Source: Pseudoips prasinana (Eukaryota > Arthropoda > Insecta > Lepidoptera > Nolidae). Taken from it: a DNA stretch of 64,000 bases. The notes beneath the pieces were generated by a model that was not told the DNA's origin, searched no databases, and saw nothing but the letters and a program-made list of their open reading frames with translations. The position numbers were made by a program, and so were the translations under genes. This document shows positions 60,525 through 64,000 of the stretch, in pieces. How positions within the stretch are numbered: position 1 is the stretch's first letter; every line of letters starts with the position of its first letter. The stretch lies in assembly GCA_951640165.1 (NCBI GenBank), contig OX621251.1, positions 27,552,893 through 27,616,892 on the forward strand. Reading direction: 5' to 3'.

Positions 60525-60760
60525 CTCTGGTTAGTAGATGCTTGCCTTCCACGTCGCTGATTGTGGGTTCGATCCAGGGCAGAGATATTTGTGTGCATGA
60601 ACATGTTTGTTTTTCCTTGAGTCTGTGTGTAAGTATGTATTTACAAAAGAAAAGTTGTATATGTAGTAATTCAGTCATCTGGTTTCCATATAATAAGCTC
60701 TGGTTAGTTTGGATCAGATGGCCGTGTGTCAATAATGTCCCAGTATATTATTATACCATG
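60525..60760 (+). mobile_element. tRNA-derived SINE (family C), copy 6
   Basis: GTAGATGCTTGCCTTCCACG, GGTTCGATCCAGGGC (B box), ATATTTGTGTGCATGAACAT, ACAAAAGAAAAGTTGTATAT and GATGGCCGTGTGTCAATAAT..CCCAGTATATTATT. Confidence 0.65.
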
Positions 60761-60789
60761 TTGTTTGCCAACTTGATAGTATAAAAAAG

Positions 60790-61930
60790 TCTGCTTTATA
60801 AAAGGCAAGACACAAATCCAAAATGGTTCTTAGTTACGGTGGGTTAATTGTAAGGGTTGTCACGTCTTATTGATCAGCAGTCAGCAACGAGCATTGAATG
60901 AACTTCAACGAGATACACAATAAATAGATGTAAACAATGACAAGTGATTGTTTTTATCCGATAGCTTTGTGGTCACCGAGGAATGTTGTTTTGACTGGAT
61001 AGCTATGTGTGCCGTGTTTGACCACGAGTAAAAAGCGAGTCCGGCCTTACATAAGGTTCCATTCAATTTGTGATGTAAGCTTGATATAAAATTAATAAAT
61101 AAATATTGACTATTCATTGTTCTACTTAATTGTATCCAATAGCATTGTGGACACCGACTAGTATAAATCTGCTTTATAAAATAGCAAAGACACCAAATGG
61201 TACTGTGACGATCTCCATGGTCCTGCACCTTCGTTCGTCAAAGAAACGTTTTAAAAAGAAAGTTTGATAGATAAAAATTATCTGTCAGAGAGAGGTCTTG
61301 TAGGCTTCGAACAGTGCAACAGTTATAGTAAAAGTAAACAGAATGTAATTTCATATTCAAATCCACGTATTTTATTCCTAAATATCCATAAGATCCCGAA
61401 GGCATCTGGAGTGCAGATCGCCATGGTTCTTAGTTACGATGGGTTAATTGTAAGGGTTGTCACGTCTTATTGATCAAAAGTCAGCAAAGAGCATTGAATG
61501 AACTTCAACGAGATACACAATAAATAATGACGAGTGATTGTTTTTATCCGATAGCTTTGTGGACACCGAGGAATGTTGTTTGACCACGAGTAAATAGTAA
61601 AACCTGCCTTACATAAGGTTAAATTAAATTTGTGTTCTAAGCTACATATACAAATATTTACTACTAGCTGTGCCCCGCGGTTTTACCTGCGTTAAACTTT
61701 ATACAGTTAAAATTATAGTGTTAATCCAGAGTGTCAGCTAACCCCATACCAAATTTTCTTAAAATCGCTCCAGCCGTTTAGACGTGAAGAAGTAACAAAC
61801 ATACACACTCACACACACAAACTTTCGCCTTGATAATATTAGTGCGATTCATTGTTTATGTTAATTGTGTCCAATATTGTGGGCACCAACTAGCATAAAA
61901 AATTTCGTCTGCTTTATAAAATAGCTAAGA
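60790..61930. repeat. Diverged tandem duplication, period near 600-740 bases
   Basis: GGTTCTTAGTTACG..GGGTTAATTGTAAGGGTTGT to CACAATAAATA and ATCCGATAGCTTTGTGG occurs at 60825-61080 and again at 61422-61620. TCTGCTTTATAAAA..GC occurs at 60790, 61168 and 61908, each after ACCnACTAG(T/C)ATA in the last two. A Helitron (61674-61847) has inserted in the second unit. Confidence 0.75.
61674..61847 (-). mobile_element. Complete short non-autonomous Helitron
   Basis: A|TCGCACTAATATTATCAAGG start at 61847; hairpin CGCAGGTAAAACCGCG and GGGCACAGCTAG|T end at 61674. Both borders fit the Helitron rule. Confidence 0.8.
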
Positions 61931-62165
61931 CCCTCCTCAAATTACTGCAAGCGATCGGCCAGGTTAGCCAACTAGGCTCGCGGGCAATCCATAGATGGGA
62001 GAACACCGAAGTGGTTTAATTTCTAAGCTTCTCCGTGCTTCGGGGGGCACGTTAATCTGTGGCCCCGGTTGTAGTCATTAGACAACAGTCGTTAAGCCAT
62101 GAGGCCTACTGGGCGGCTGGAATTACTTTGACACTAGGGTTACCACTGCCCATACGATAAGTATC
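61930..62165 (+). mobile_element. 5S-rRNA-derived SINE, second long copy
   Basis: Decayed 5S-like head (CAGGTTAGCCAACTAGGCTC, GCGGGCAATCCATAGATGGG), then CTCCGTGCTTCGGGGGGCAC, GTCATTAGACAACAG and GCCATGAGGCCTACTGGGCG, ending CCATACGATAAGTA. Confidence 0.7.
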
Positions 62166-62183
62166 ATGTGCTTTTTATTAACT

Positions 62184-62297
62184 ACTAGCTAGGCCCCGCG
62201 GTTTCACCCGCGTTAAAGTAGTTTTCGTGTAAAAGAGTAACAAACATACATCCATACACCTATACTCACAAACTTTCGCATTTATAATATTAGTAGA
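62184..62297 (-). mobile_element. Deleted short Helitron
   Basis: CTAGCTAGGCCCCGCGGTTT at the left (minus-strand 3' end) and the TCTACTAATATTATAAATGC 5' end at 62297; the middle is deleted (114 bp in total). Confidence 0.65.
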
Positions 62298-62557
62298 ATG
62301 TGTAGGTACCTGTAGCGGTTTTGGCAGAGCACGCAGTTCGCAGATGGTAGGTTTTTCCTACTTACTCGACACTTATCGTCATATTTTGGACAATTCACAC
62401 AATATCTTTATAAATTATAGCCTATGTGTTATTCTGATGTATAAGCTATATTATTGTAAAGTTTCATTAAAATCCATAGAGTAGTTTTTACGTGAAAGAG
62501 TAACAAACATCCATCCATCCATACTTACAAACTTTCACGTTTATAATATTAGTAGGA
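62298..62557 (-). mobile_element. Helitron-like element (same family as 1-190)
   Basis: On the minus strand it starts A|TCCTACTAATATTATAAACG at 62557 and passes through GCTTATACATCAGAATAACA to TATGACGATAAGTGTCGAG and CTACCATCTGCGAACTGCGT. The 3' terminus is not obvious; it meets the small Helitron at 62297. Confidence 0.6.
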
Positions 62558-63110
62558 TTGTCACTTTCAATGCGTTTCATAAAACTACTAAGCCCTAAAG
62601 ACAAGTGATTATCGGCTTTTAGTCTCTTAGAAAATTATCAATAACTGTATCTCAGTTATCATGGCTTAGGTAAGATTTATATCGACGTGGTTTGCGCGAA
62701 AATCAATGCGCAAATTACTTGGCGCTTTATCGTTCCAACGCCATGTTGAATTGATTCACAGCGGTGCTCTACTGTGATTTATATTTAGGTATTCTGCAAT
62801 AAATAATAAAACTTGTAGTTGCTCAACGTAGTACAGCTATATTTCTATCCTTACAACGTGTAACATGATTACTGTGGGTCACTTAAAGCGCTGACAACCA
62901 CCAAATTGGAAATATTAAGCAAGTGTTTACTCAATATTACTAGCTACGCATAATGGTTAGTGATTAGTAGATTTGAACCCCACCTTGGACCAATGGTTGT
63001 GTGGTGTAATTTATCTATACTATGTGTTTAATTAGAAATCAATGTTTATTAGCCTTTTTATAAACATACTTTTAATTTCTTAATACACACATGATGAAGA
63101 CCCAGACACA
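62558..63110. other. No recognised feature
   Basis: No supported gene. Weak tRNA-like words are scattered at 62950-63000. Confidence 0.4.
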
Positions 63111-63112
63111 GA

Positions 63113-63560
63113 ACAAATATTTTGTGTGATGAGCGCGATTATTTGTTCTGTGTCTCGGTGTAAATAAATAAAATAAAATAAAAAAGGTTTTTATTCACGT
63201 AGACTTTAAAAAAGCGCTTGTAAATAGTCAGAACATGTTTGTAGTAATATAGTTGTATACATTATTATTCCTAGTAACATAGATATTTAGGTACACATTG
63301 TATAAAAACATTTATAAAATTTATTTTATTATAGCATTGATATTTAGCTAGCTCGTATCAAGTTATTGTCAAGAGATTATGTTTAATTATCTAGTTTAAG
63401 TCTAACTAAGTAAGTAAGTATAAGTTATTTATACTATGTATGTATTTACAAATTTAAAGTAATTTTATCAGTTGTCTGGTTGCTATAGTACAGGCTCTGC
63501 CTAGTTGGGGATCAGATGACAGCGTGATAGTTGTCTTAAGATATTTATTTATTTAGCTAA
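63113..63560 (+). mobile_element. SINE family A body, split by a LINE 3' end
   Basis: GATTATTTGTTCTGTGTCTC (63138) and, after the LINE tail, CAGTTGTCTGGTTGCTATAG, ACAGGCTCTGCCTAGTTGG and AGTTGTCTTAAGATATTTAT. The head is missing. Confidence 0.6.
63174..63400 (-). mobile_element. LINE 3' UTR copy in a SINE
   Basis: TTTTTATTCACGTAGACTTT, AAAGCGCTTGTAAATAGTCA and GAACATGTTTGTAGTAATAT. It is the clearest copy of this block and separates the two parts of a SINE A. Confidence 0.6.
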
Positions 63561-63699
63561 AAAAAATATACATGATTTTTTTATGTGAATAATACAATAT
63601 TAAAAAGATAATCATTGATTTAAATTTGAGTTTCTATAGCATTATTTTTGCAATTGCAATGAAAAGCATTACTCTAATCTCAAAAATGGGAAATCATAC

Positions 63700-63816
63700 A
63701 TTTAAACGTCCGGCGGGTCTTGAACCAGCACCATCTACCAATCCGGGGTAGGCACTCTGCGTTAAGCTACGAACGATACACACTGGCAGATCAAATTTAG
63801 GATTCCCTTGCTAACA
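63700..63816 (-). mobile_element. tRNA-like SINE (family G)
   Basis: On the minus strand GTAGCTTAACGCAGAGTGCC (A-box-like) and GGTTCAAGACCCGCCGG (B-box-like) are spaced as in a tRNA. 63727-63816 repeats 6156-6245. Confidence 0.5.
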
Positions 63817-64000
63817 CCCTTCCGGAGGATGTAGGTAGGTATTATCCATCAACAGGCCATTGAATTTATAAAGTCCCACTTATAAGATTTATTTATTTAA
63901 ATTTTTCAATTGTTAGTCTTTACTTTAAAAGAGTAAAACTATTTTGGCACGAATGACCATTCGAAACAAGCTATGACTATAGTTTGTTTGTAAATTTTTG

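Noticed and set aside
38862..64000. Upstream phosphatase exons with K-x6-RP
   Set aside because: I scanned the minus strand for the motif and flanking splice sites and found none convincing.

Overview
This is eukaryotic DNA: AT-rich, intron-bearing and dominated by transposable elements. It most likely comes from a moth or butterfly. The evidence is indirect: short non-autonomous Helitrons with a CCCGCGG terminal hairpin, interspersed repeats carrying the AGTGCGAGTCGGACTC motif, RTE-like retrotransposon tails and tRNA-derived SINEs, all of which I recognise as typical of lepidopteran genomes. I see no bacterial operon, rRNA gene, CRISPR array or convincing functional tRNA gene.

Only one host gene can be supported. 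Three minus-strand exons (38697-38861, 36505-36681, 34068-34169) join in phase 0 through canonical GT-AG introns. They encode the C-terminal half of a lipid phosphate phosphatase (PAP2/wunen family), with the PSGH motif, the R-x5-H-x3-D motif and a stop codon. The 5' exons, including the KxxxxxxRP motif, were not found; they lie beyond a long repeat-filled intron or outside the window. The quiet AT-rich stretch below the stop codon, about 29.25-34.07 kb, may be a long 3' UTR, but this is inference.

Layout. 0-8 kb: repeat debris, a 5'-truncated LINE on the minus strand (1547-3899), an inverted-repeat element and a GCATGC-rich minisatellite. 8.2-11.2 kb: the best preserved mobile element, a LINE with endonuclease and reverse transcriptase in one 861-codon frame. 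11.3-28 kb: LINE 3' ends, SINEs, and a three-layer nest (a pogo/Tigger DNA transposon relic inside a Helitron, with a LINE fragment inside the transposon). 29-39 kb: the phosphatase gene, with a 5S-rRNA-derived SINE, a TA-flanked MITE, a Helitron and palindromes in its introns. 39-64 kb: jockey-like LINE tails, a third LINE (44.93-46.66 kb), a perfect 226-bp tandem duplication, more SINEs, Helitrons and MITEs, and a diverged duplication of about 600 bp near the end.

Two patterns stand out. First, at least seven nearly spacerless, near-perfect palindromes (arms 19-56 bp) are scattered through otherwise unrelated sequence; they look like template-switch foldbacks or sequencing fold-over artefacts rather than transposons. 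Second, insertion order can be read in several places where a TE interrupts another at a precise boundary.
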